From Bryoerythrophyllum caledonicum (taxonomy: Eukaryota; Streptophyta; Bryopsida; Pottiales; Pottiaceae), in assembly GCA_963971425.1 (NCBI GenBank), contig OZ020519.1, positions 15,392,028 to 15,456,027 of the forward strand: a stretch of DNA of 64,000 nucleotides, given 5' to 3'. A program made the translations under genes and the position numbers. Positions 46,594 to 64,000 of the stretch are shown here, piece after piece. Each line of letters starts with the position of its first letter. Within the stretch, counting starts at the first letter, position 1. The notes below the pieces were generated by a model. The model was not told the DNA's origin. It saw nothing but the letters and a program-made list of their open reading frames with translations, and did no database searches.

Positions 46594-46899
46594 ACAAACA
46601 AGAAATCCACTAGACGAACGAGAAACCCACGAACATCTACTAGACAAACAAGATATCGACAAATGTCATGGTAGACTGCGTATCGCCACGTGGCCCAACG
46701 GATTTCTTGGATACCTATCGGATATTGGCCCCTCTTCTTAATTATATGTAGTAGATAAGTATGGATACACCAAACATCATTTTTATAGTAACAACTGAAC
46801 AAACCAGAAATGTACCAAAACAACATCTAAGCCAAAATATGGTAAACGTATGTGGTAGATTTTGCTTCCCTCCCCTCTCTAGACATCTGTCTAAACATC

Positions 46900-47277
46900 C
46901 ACTACACCAAACAGTGAATATAGCGTGGATTCATTGGCAATGTGGGTGAAAAATGATGTGGACGACATCAATTATGGTTCTGGAACAAAATTGATGTGGA
47001 CACATTTCAACACGTGCCATGTCATTCTGCCACCTCACTACCAAATATCTTCCACTCTTCATTGCTTGCCACCACCTCACCGCCACTCGCCCCCACCTCC
47101 CCATAATCCACATTAATTTTGCGTCAACAATTTTGAAACATCCCACACCATTTTCTGACAAACATGATTTGATGTGGATTGAGAATTGAGGTGGACCACT
47201 GTAATTTGCGTGTGCTGGAATTAGTGTAGGTATTTTGAAATATCTAGTCCGCACTATGTGCAATGTTCGGTGTAGAC
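46900..47277. mobile_element. CACTA-like MITE, copy 2 (from the segmental duplication)
   Basis: Same ends as copy 1 with a few changes. Carried along by the 692-bp duplication. Confidence 0.75.
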
Positions 47278-47632
47278 AAACAAGAAATCCACTAGACGAA
47301 CGAGAAACCAACGAACATCCACCAGACGAACATCCACTGGACAACCAAGAAAATCGACGAACATCCACTGGACAAACGAGAAACCGTCGAACATCCACTG
47401 GTCGAACGAGAAACTAACGAAAACCCACTGGACGAACGAGAGACCAACGAACATCCACAGTACAAATGAGAATCCACGAACATCCAGTGGTCGTACGAGA
47501 AACCGACGAACATCCACTGGTCGAGCGAGAAACTGACGAAAACACACTGGACGAGCGAGAAAGCAACGAACATCCACTGGACAAACGAGAATCGACGAAC
47601 ATCCACGGGACAAACGAGAATCGAGGAATGCC
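47278..47632 (+). repeat. 30-bp minisatellite, about 11 units
   Basis: The unit is roughly CATCCACTGGACGAACGAG followed by AAACCGACGAA, with variants. It starts immediately after the end of MITE copy 2. About two units follow copy 1 at 46594-46660. The unit length is a multiple of 3, so the array is open in several frames on both strands; these are not genes. Confidence 0.9.
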
Positions 47633-47907
47633 AGACGAGAGCGAGTCGTTTGCGGTGGATGAACGTGTGTTGATGGAGGTGAGAGCGGGCCTGATTCGTA
47701 GGACGCGGGTGCTTTAGGATCCAGCGCGCGGCGGTTTTAGGGTTGAGGCTGGTGTTGCAGGGAATTGGTGTGGATGTGGTTGTGTTAGGGTTTGGAGGCT
47801 GGCGAGGCGAGTAGGCCGTTTCACCATCATCATCATCATCATCGCATGCTGATATTATCCAAAAAGGAGCTCCCCGGACAACTGGTGGTTGCTGATCGAC
47901 CCGGCTC

Positions 47908-50862
47908 ATGGCCGCGCCGCCGTCGCCCGCGTCGTCCCTCCAGATCCCCTCGGGGTCCACCACTTCCGCTGGATCCAGCGGCGGAGCCACCGCTTCCTCA
48001 GGCTCGCACAAGCGCAAGCGCCGTCTCCACGACCTCTCCACCGATGAGGTACATTCCAACCCCTCTCTCGGTGAATGAAAACGTTCCGGGAATGAAAAAG
48101 TTCTCCTTCTTCTTCTTCTTCTTGGTCTTCTGAGGTGTCTGCGAGCATGGGACCGGGATCTTTTTTGGTGTGTCCTGGAATTCGTTTACCTTACTCGCAC
48201 TTAATGCGAATGATTTCCTCCTCCTCCGCGTCGGATTGATCCTTAACCCTACCTTTCGGAGAATGTAAAAGTTTTTCTTCTTCTTCTTCATCTTCTACTA
48301 CGGCGTCTACTTTCAGTTTGCTTTCTCTCATGAGCATGGGACAGGGATTCTCTGGTATGTCATGGAATCCTGGCCTTCACTCTGATGAGAATGGTTTCCG
48401 TCGGATTTAGCATCTTTTTTCAATCTCTTGTCTTTTGGGGTTTGACAAGGTTTTCCTCCTTCTGCGCTTGATTGTTCGGATTGTTCTCTGTCATGAGATT
48501 AATGGGATTGGGTTCCACTCTTTATGATTAACTGTCGATTCTTAACCTTGGGTGGATGAGAAGGTGTTGTTTTCCTCCTCCACTTGCTTTAAGGTGATTC
48601 TCGCATGAGCTATGGGATTGGGTTCATCTTTTCGTGGATGTTGACGATTCTTGTGGGTTTCGAGTTTTTTTCTGTTGGCTGATACCGGTGTTGGTGATCA
48701 ACGTAGATCAATGAGATAGTGGCGCTGAGGGGGAAGATGTCCCAGGCGGTGGTGGGAAAGAAGTACGGGATTGAGCAAACCGAAGTGAGCGCTATTCAAC
48801 GGATGCAGCGTGTGAAGATTGCCCGTTTGGTGGATGATAGCGACAAGAAGGTACTACATTGGCACACTCGTCCCACTCTTACAGACATGGACGCCGCAGC
48901 TAGACTATTGCGTTAGAAAATCTTGAGGGTATTGAGGGTCGGAACTAGCACTCTCTTCAGGAGGTTTAGCGCTTTATATCCGTTTCTTACTCCGTTGTTT
49001 GATGTGCCTGCAGCCGATGGTTGGGAGAGTGAGAGGTGTGGAGGTTACCATTCCGATTGTGTATGGCTCCATCTCGTTTTGGCTCGGAAAGAAGGCGGCT
49101 GAGTGAGTAGAATCACAACCTGATATCTGTTTCCAGTTTTGGTAGTCTGCAATTCTAGCTCAGGTTTTAGGTTTTAGTGTTGGTTCATGTCTCTTGGGCA
49201 GCAGCATCTCTATTATTGGTCGAGTTGAGGATTATGTGTTAATGTTTAGTTGAACCACGACCTGATATCATTGGCGATGAAAACAGATACCTGTTTCCAG
49301 TTGTGGCAGTCTACAATTCTAGCTCAGGTTTAGGTCTTAGTGTTGGTTAATGTCTCTTGGGCAGCAGCATCTCTTTTATTGGCCGAGTTGAGGATTTAGT
49401 GTTTTGGTCTAATTGAACCACAACCTGATATCATTGGTGACGAAAACGTGATATTCATTGTGTTGCTTTTTAAAATCCATTTCTGGCTATCTAATGTCTT
49501 GGCTCAATTTCAGGTCGTATTGTTGGTGCATGTCTTGTTTATTGACTGAATTAAGGATTTGGTTTTGATGGTTTTAGCATCATTGCAGGAGTACTCATAA
49601 GTGGACGACGTATATTCGGAGTGCGACGAATGAGGACCTGAGCGTGTTGATCAAGAAGGTGGTGTTCCAGCTGCATCCCAGCTTCGACAAGCCCACGAGG
49701 ACCATCGAGGCTGCTCCGTTTGAGCTCTCGGAGTCGGGATGGGGCGAGTTTGAAATTGGAATCATGGTTTTTTTCCACCCCGACGTGGGAGAGAAGCCTT
49801 TGGAGCTGTACGGTGGTTTTTACCTCTCATGTGTATGCGTATTGTCTGGAGAAATGAGAGGAGGAATGCTACGTAGAGTTCGGAGCAGCATTTGGTATTG
49901 ATGAGGCGACGATTATCTATTAGGAAATGTAGTAGTAGTTTCATCTTTTGATCTGTAGAGGACTGAGTATTTCTGAGATTGAACCCGATTAGGAGTGTGT
50001 TAGGTTTTGGCAGTGGCTCATACTTATCAGCTGTTTTGACGATGGTTTTCAATTAGGAAATGAAAGAGTAGTATCAAGTGAAAGATTTGAGGCTCTGTAG
50101 GAAACCAAGTAGGTTCAGGAATTTAGTTTTGGCGATGGTTTTTGTTTAGGAAATGAAAAGTATTATGTGGGAGATTTCAGGTTCTGGAGTGATTTAACCT
50201 GCTTACGACTGTGTGAGGGGTATAATCGTTCATTTTGAAGTATCTTCTTTTTTGTCCGAGCTAACTGTCAAGATTGATACTTCCAGGTTTCACCATCTGA
50301 AGCTATACGCCGACGATGAGTCAATTCCGCAGACAACGAAGAAGCCTGTTGTGGTGGAGGCGTACGATGAAATAGTACTTTCTGAGCCCCTGGAGGCGTC
50401 ATTTGGGCGCCTACGGAACCACCCGGTTGCTCGAGTGACAGGAAATCCAAGCTCTCCGCTTCTTCCTCCAGGTTGTCAATGTTGCTGCTTCGTCATGCAT
50501 CAATGCCGTGTGTTTCATACGAAGGGTACTAATCTGTCATCTGTTTCTGGACTGCAACAGGTGGAGAAAGCTCTTTAGAAAGGAAAGGAGACACCAAAGA
50601 CCATGCACTTGTTCAGTGGTTTCTAAAGCATTCTGAAGCTGAGGATCTCAACTTAGTCACAACTGCTCGTCAGCAGGTAAAATCCTCACACCTGTCTAAT
50701 GCTGGGCTTTCTTGTCTTTTCTCTCTACATTTCTGTACAGATTTAGTGACGTATTTATGGTTGTATTTGCTGTCGCAGGTGTGGGCAGCTGCCGCTAAGT
50801 TAAAGAGAGAACTTGGTGGATTGGAAAACGAAGTCTTACGCATCAAAGCCACCACACATTGA
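47908..50862 (+). CDS. YEATS-domain protein (GAS41/YAF9-like), 7 exons, with a helix-turn-helix-like N-terminus
   Basis: Exons 47908-48048, 48707-48850, 49014-49102, 49589-49807, 50287-50471, 50561-50676 and 50779-50862; GT..AG throughout, 325 residues. Exons 3-5 are a YEATS domain ([65 protein letters not shown]). YEATS domains read acylated histone lysines. GAS41/YAF9 is a subunit of the SWR1 and NuA4 chromatin complexes. Exons 6-7 give the usual [12 protein letters not shown] stretch and a C-terminal coiled coil. Exons 1-2 add about 95 residues not expected in this family: a low-complexity start, [14 protein letters not shown], then [20 protein letters not shown] and a second helix, which read like a CENP-B/Psq-type helix-turn-helix. 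The TGA stop at 50860 is followed in frame by the next entry. Confidence 0.88.
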
Positions 50863-51040
50863 CATTCATGTTGCTTCGAACTTGCCAGGTACTAACTAGT
50901 CACATTTGCGATCAGAGTTTTTTTAATGTGAGGATCGGAATCGAGTATATGAATGTTTTTCGCCTTTCAGTTTCTGGTTGAAAGACCTTTGCTCATTTTC
51001 CTGCAAAGGAATTTGTTTAACCTATATCTTCTATTGCAGG

Positions 51041-51413
51041 ATGTCCGAGGATGACGACGCAAAGTGAGTATACTTAATCTCCTTGAATATGATCACGTTT
51101 CTTCCTCCATCATACAAAATTCTTAGGAGATTTACTCGAATTTTTTTATGAGAGCATTTTAATTGACACTGTAATATACTTGTAGAATGAACCGTCGCCT
51201 TTTTGTAGGTGGTCATTCTACTGGCCGCATATTTGTTGTAAAAACTGCGTCAGTAAATATTTTCGACCCACACAGATTATGAAGGACCAACTATTGTATT
51301 TTGATGTGAGTATACTCAGTTGCTTCACATCGTACACTGAGTAGATGTTTTGATTGTCTCTGGCTGAAATGTAGGGAAGGACTTGGGATGTGTTCTTGAT
51401 GAAATACAACTAG
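51041..51413 (+). CDS. short spliced ORF, 52 residues with a CCxxC motif, unknown; in frame with the YEATS gene past its stop
   Basis: Exons 51041-51063 (within an exon that begins at 51040), 51209-51305 and 51375-51413. Two donors are GTGAGT and the acceptors are good. It encodes MSEDDDAKWSFYW, then HICCKNCVSKYF and YFDGRTWDVFLMKYN. No family recognised; the CCxxC could bind metal. The exon containing the ATG begins with an acceptor at 51039. The YEATS terminal exon ends at 50889 in a plausible donor (TTGCCAG/GTACTA). Spliced that way, the ORF lies in the same frame as the YEATS protein, separated only by TGA and eight codons. It may be a second cistron, a readthrough extension, or a separate small gene with its own leader. 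Confidence 0.5.
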
Positions 51414-52157
51414 AATTTTGAAAGTCTAGCAACTCCAAACAAGTTTTGGTCTCTTTTTAATATCAATTGCCCCTCGAAAATGACTTCTGTACGTGATTGA
51501 ATATCCTCTTTTCATCAATGTATTTCTTCTACAATGTTATTTACATGTCTTTTGTGGAGGTGAAGCGTAAATGATGGTTGAAAATCATATTAGATTCTCT
51601 ACATTTGATCTTGATACATGCTCTATTTTTTTTTAGGAAGCTCACAATATAACCTACACTTGAAGTACATTCTTGACAATGTAGCAACATTATGTATTTA
51701 GCTCCAAGTGTGAGATAATAAGTGTGTTTCTAGTGTAGGTTGCTTGAGTTGACCATGAGAGCCTGGGAGAATCTACAACTGTAATGGATTAAGTAGAATA
51801 TCATCTACAAAGTGGGTACATTTTAGCACAACCCTACTTCATGGAAATCACTTTAGTTTGCTAATGTCTGCATGGATTAGAGATTGGAGAGACCTATTGG
51901 AAAGCTAACGAGGAGCATGAAATGCGTGAAGAGGACATGAGAGACAATGGCCAATTGTGGAAAGAACTAGAAGAGCAAAAGTACAATAGCATCAAAATTG
52001 ACCCTCCTAGGGCCTTATGGTTGTTAAAGGATTAAGAGTGATCTATTGAAGGGGGTGCTAACCTGCAGTATTGGTTGGAGTTCATCTTTTGGGGGAAGGT
52101 CACCCTAACCATTAACAGTAGCATAATATGGGTAGATTTCTTCTCTAAGGTCCCTAA
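51414..52157. other. gene-free stretch
   Basis: AT-rich. 51790-51850 is a diverged copy of 55865-55935 (phrase 'gtagaatatcatct..a..gggtacattt'). No gene. Confidence 0.5.
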
Positions 52158-53098
52158 TTTAACCCCTAAATGAAAAAAGTCCTCAGGTGGGCTTTTGCAA
52201 ATCTTGGGCATGTTTCTATGGTTGCAATTTATATTTGCAATTCTTTAACTTTTGTACAACAATGCAAGATGACAATAAGTACGTGGGGGTATAATTTTTA
52301 TTCTCATTGGACTTATAGAACAAAAGTTATGCCATCTCAAAGACAAATTTGTCGAATGCGGGCACGTTAGATAACTCCAAATTTTTTTTTGCTAGGACAC
52401 TCTAGTAAACTTGAGATACTCAATATTAGCAAGTAATATTCTTTCCTTTCATATGGTCAAAAAAATTCTTGTCTTTAGTGAAAGAATGCATTTTGTCCCG
52501 AGTCAAAGATTTTCACACATTGCCACACATTGTCGGCCAAGGAACCAAAAAAACTTCTTCTTTTCCACATAAAACTTTGAGATCTTCATATTTTTCACTT
52601 TTTATTTTTTCTATTACAAGACATTGTGTGAACCTCCATATTGACCGTTACAATTATCATTTTAAAACACATTTTATTCCCAAATAATAAAAATGTGAAT
52701 TGGCACTTTTTGAACCTCCACTTCTTGCACAATTTCTTTGAATATGCTACACCTTCTATCTAGGTCTAAAATTGGCGTGCAAAGAGTTAATACCATGATC
52801 AACATGATGATATAGAATTTGGACCTTTTTAGTGCAAAATTTGACACCAAGTGAAGTCAAAGTTTGTTGATCCATTCAACACAAGGATGAAAATGAACCA
52901 TTTTCCTACTTCAAACACTATAATCTTTCAATCCGTGCGGTAAAAAAAGATGGAAGTTTTTTTGAGTATGGTATTTATTAAGTGCTCAATGAGATTTTAA
53001 AGTTAAAATTAGAAACAATATTTTTTGTATCCTTTGTTACTCATTGCACAAATATTCACAGTTTTGATGCGAAATTTTCAAGGAAAATTAGGGGTTAA
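52158..53098 (+). mobile_element. ~0.94-kb nonautonomous TIR element, copy A
   Basis: Left end TTTAACCCCTAAA, right end TTAGGGGTTAAAC. The noncoding interior is shared with copy B along its whole length, e.g. 'ccaaaaaaacttcttcttttc' type sequence and 'gacaccaag.gaagtcaaagt'. Confidence 0.75.
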
Positions 53099-53160
53099 AC
53101 AAAACTTTTATTGGAAGACAAAATCTTATACAAATAGTCCACTACACAATGACATCTATG

Positions 53161-54113
53161 TTTAACCTCTAAAGACACAAGAGTCCCTTTGAGGGGCACT
53201 TGAAGGTTTGGGCAAGTTCCTATGGTGTTAATTTATAAAATCTCCTTTTGAAATTGCTATTGTAGATGGACATTACTAAAAGCTTTGTGTGAGTACAATT
53301 TTTTTCCTAGATCCGACACTTCATGAAAAAGTTATTGGGTTTTGAATTTTAAACGGGGAGAGCAGGCAATTTGGACAACTCCAAAAAATTTTACTTGAAC
53401 CCTCTATCAAATGTGAGATTTTCAATCTTAACAAGTTATATTATTCCCCTACATTGTTTCAAAAAACATTTGTTGTCTTAAGTGAAAAATAGCATTTTAA
53501 CCCAACTCAAACATTTTCAAACATCTGTCATACATTATCAGGCAAGGTACCAAAAAAACTTCTTCTTTTCGACATTAAAATTAGAAATCTTCATAATTTT
53601 TCATTTTGATCTTTCTACTAGAAGATATGGTCTGAACATATGGTATAGACCGTTTGGATTCTCATTTTCAAACATATTTAGTCTACAACAAAATAAAACG
53701 TGAATTGGCAATTTTGAACCTCCACTCCTTGCACAATTGTTTTGAATATGCTACACCCCATTTCTTCCTCTTAAAATTGGTGTACAAAGAAATAACATCA
53801 TGGTTAACATGATGGTAATGAATTTAGACCTTGTGTAGTACAAAAATTTGACACCAAGAGAAGTCAAAGTGTGCTCATCCACTCAACATAGGGAAGAAAA
53901 TGAACGGTTTTCTCTACTCCAAACACTAAAATTGTTCAATCGGTGTGGTCAAAGTTGATGAAATTTTGTGAGGACATTACTAAATAAGTCTTAATTGAGA
54001 TCCTAGACTAGATGTAGGAATAAATTTTTTGTTTCCCTCCTTACTCATTGCACTAGAACGAGCAGTTTTGAAGTTCTTTTGGTGTGAAAATGCCTTGGGC
54101 CTTTAGGGGTTAA
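53161..54113 (+). mobile_element. ~0.95-kb nonautonomous TIR element, copy B
   Basis: Left end TTTAACCTCTAAAG, right end CTTTAGGGGTTAA. Same orientation as copy A and separated from it by about 60 bp. Substantially diverged from it. Confidence 0.75.
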
Positions 54114-56394
54114 TCTAACACAATGCTCGGGCAACAAACAAGCATGCGCACAAAGTTTTGAGTAACATGTTTAGCTCTTACAAAGTGTGAAGGTGACTTC
54201 TTCTCCAATTGCGTTGCACATTGAGTCTCTAACTTCCTTGCTTAAAAATGAGCATCAACATGTTTGGAATGTTGTAATTCGGGCCCTATCTTGTCCTGAA
54301 TTTCCTGCTTTCCTCCAAATTGAGAAATGATCTTCTTGCAAACTTGTAATCCGGGGCACGATTCGCCAATCTTTGGAAGTGGGCTTGAGTTTATGTCAGA
54401 AATGAACTCTGATTCTTCCGCAACTTGTTCTAGTTTTGGAGCAATCAATGCTCTTGGGTCCTACCTCATGCAAGCTAAGCTATTCGTAGTACCCGAAGTT
54501 CCCAAAAAGTTGACTGGTGGTTCCCCCACACCTTTCCCAAGTCAAGTCACAATGTACATGTACAATCAGTTCCCTCTACAATGGTTCTTCTATAATGGGT
54601 GGCTGTTATATACTAGAAAGGGTGGGCGAAGGTTGTAATGTGGGAGTATTGGATGAATGGTGATGGCTTTTTTAGTTCAGTGGAAGTGATGACAATTTGG
54701 AAGTGTACGGAAAGCAAGGCCTAGGGAAGGGATTTTATGATGAATGAGGCTGTAACAACAAATGGTTGTTTATAATGAGCAGAAATTTGTTCTTGACCTA
54801 GGCCGCCTATGATAATGAGATTGTTGTTATATCAGTTGCTATTCTAAAGGCAGCTAACTATAGTCCCATTTGCTAACGTAAGGCCTCTAGATTTGGGGTG
54901 AAAGATCCTTTACTTTCAAGAAAACTCTACAAGGTAGAGGCACCCAATTCCGATCACTCGAGTATGCATGGCATGGTGCATGAAAATGGCAAATGCATGA
55001 AATGCTGCATGAAGTGACCCAAAACCGATAACTCAAAATTTAAAAACACTAGTCATTATCGGCATTGGGTCATGAAGTGTGCAATTTTGGGTTGCTCCAC
55101 CTCAATTGAGCTCTCATTGGTGGCATTACCTCGAAAGTAGAACAAGGCCGATTGGCATTGGATATCCTCCATGAGTTGGTTATCCATGGCATGTCTTCTC
55201 TATTTTTACTCACTCTCACTTAATGGCATTGGGCAAAAGAGGGCACCAAATCTCACATACTCTATAGTTTGATTATGGGCTCCAGTGGTTTTCAGGCTTC
55301 TAAATTCAATGTCAATTGCAAATCTTTGAGATTAAATTTGAAAAAATATTTGTTGAGTTTCATTCCTAATTCTCCATCTTTCTACACAAGTATTTTTGAC
55401 ATACAATGTCATTTGAGTCCCCAATTGGCTTATGTGATCGGAATTGGATGCCTCTACCTTAGTCTCTATCCTTTAGGGGTTGAATGAATTGTTATGAAAT
55501 CAACACTAAAATGTGACGACGCCAAATTTAACAACAGCCAAAAATTACAGTTACTCACAATTAGTGTTTAAATTCACATTTAATGTTGTTATATTGGTAT
55601 TATTATTTGATCTTTAGCGTGTAAGTTCATAATTAGTGTTGCAAACAATAAATAACATTATTACTGTATTGGTTCAATAACATTAAATATCATTACAAGT
55701 ATAGTTCAGACATATCAATGAATGTTGGATGAAAAGATAAGCCTTGAGAGTAGAGATATCCATCTCTATATTAAATTTCGGGGTACAAAACGTAGTTCAT
55801 ATCCTTCCCCTATTTCAACTTTTAAGGCCTTTGAGCTGACAAAGCTTAGGAAGTTTCTACAAGAATAGTAGATCATGTAGAACATCATCTCCAGAGGGTA
55901 CATTTTATTGCAACCCCACTTCAAGGTAATCAGGCCGACCATTGCATCCAAGGCACCGATTTGTGAGCCAATGGTCTCATTAGAATCATCATAACCTGCT
56001 GCACGTCCTTTGCAAAGACTATTTTGGCCCATGGTTCCTCAATTCACTGCTACCATGCAATTTCACCCCCCGAAGACCATGTATCGGCCTTCCAAGCCTT
56101 GAAGGGGTAATGTGCCAACATTGGAGACCAAGTTCCAAGCTTCATCATAGCATTAGCAACCACTCCAACCTGGTGTTTTTCTCAGCTATATAGTTGCCTT
56201 AAAAAGAGTAACAATTGGGTCCCCATGGACCATTGGAATGACTACCCCCACTCCACTCCGCCAGGTAAAATTACAAGAAACACTCACTATACAAGTGAAG
56301 AAATGCCGTGAAAAAGAAGAAAGAAGCCGAATCTCCTCTGATAGGAGAAAAAATAATGGGGTTGTACATAAGCCGATCCATTGGAGGAAAGCTA
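54114..56394. other. gene-free stretch and ABCC 3' flank
   Basis: A moderately open part (54240-54640) shows no domain on either strand. 55865-55935 is a repeat shared with 51.8 kb. The last few hundred bases should include the 3' untranslated region of the ABCC gene. Confidence 0.5.

Positions 56395-64000
<7,606 letters not shown>

Larger units (their letters stand above)
45966..47350 (+). repeat. two-copy ~692-bp tandem duplication containing a MITE
   Basis: Units start at about 45966 and 46661 ('atgtcatggtagactgcg' at 45968 and 46663). Each includes a CACTA-like MITE, a short run of the 30-bp minisatellite after it, and flanking sequence. The copies are highly similar, with small indels. 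Confidence 0.88.

Noticed and set aside
47254..48059. Long minus-strand ORFs rich in 'SSGCS' or 'WMFVGFS' repeats
   Set aside because: The 30-bp minisatellite stays open in several frames on both strands at once.
54240..54640. Plus-strand 103-residue ORF
   Set aside because: No domain and composition like the surrounding noncoding DNA; not supported as a gene.

Overview
The window looks like nuclear DNA of a streptophyte plant, either a non-seed land plant or a close algal relative. The grounds are spliceosomal introns with plant-type GT..AG signals, AT-rich intergenic DNA around GC-rich exons, an ABCC (MRP-type) transporter, an EXO84-like exocyst piece, a CKI1-like histidine kinase piece, Dof-like zinc fingers, and a Ty3/gypsy element whose primer site suits tRNA-Asp. 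I cannot name the species. Six genes look intact or nearly so: a Yippee-like zinc protein (7.8-8.8 kb, +), a tiny membrane protein (12.7 kb, -), a Dof-like protein (29.2-30.0 kb, +), a catalase (39.1-41.3 kb, -), a RING-finger protein (42.7-43.4 kb, -) and a YEATS-domain protein (47.9-50.9 kb, +). A short spliced reading frame follows the YEATS gene in the same frame. The right edge holds 13 exons of an ABCC transporter (56.4-64.0 kb, -) whose 5' end lies outside the window.

Layout. 0-2 kb holds a 453-bp tandem repeat kept open as one reading frame. 2-6 kb is AT-rich with a tRNA-derived SINE candidate and inverted-repeat elements. 6.0-6.5 kb is a ~96-bp tandem array in front of the Yippee gene. 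12.9-28.9 kb is a mosaic of mobile DNA: a broken PIF/Harbinger transposase, pieces of an EXO84 gene and of a histidine kinase gene that still carry their introns and abut tail to tail, and a broken trihelix/Myb-SANT-like gene. Nested in the kinase piece is a 9.73-kb Ty3/gypsy retrotransposon with near-identical LTRs and a perfect 5-bp target duplication. 30-39 kb has few genes and carries fragments of SSRP1, of a PHD finger and of an unknown gene split by a Tourist-like MITE. 43.4-47.6 kb is packed with MITEs, a 0.69-kb duplication and a 30-bp minisatellite. 51.4-56.4 kb is noncoding and holds two tandem ~0.95-kb terminal-inverted-repeat elements.

The genes do not form a pathway. The strongest points for follow-up are the gene-fragment mosaic with its nested retrotransposon, a catalase that reads like the animal/fungal/bacterial clade and not the classical plant clade, a helix-turn-helix-like N-terminus on the YEATS protein, the in-frame continuation past the YEATS stop codon, and a protein with two Dof-like fingers.
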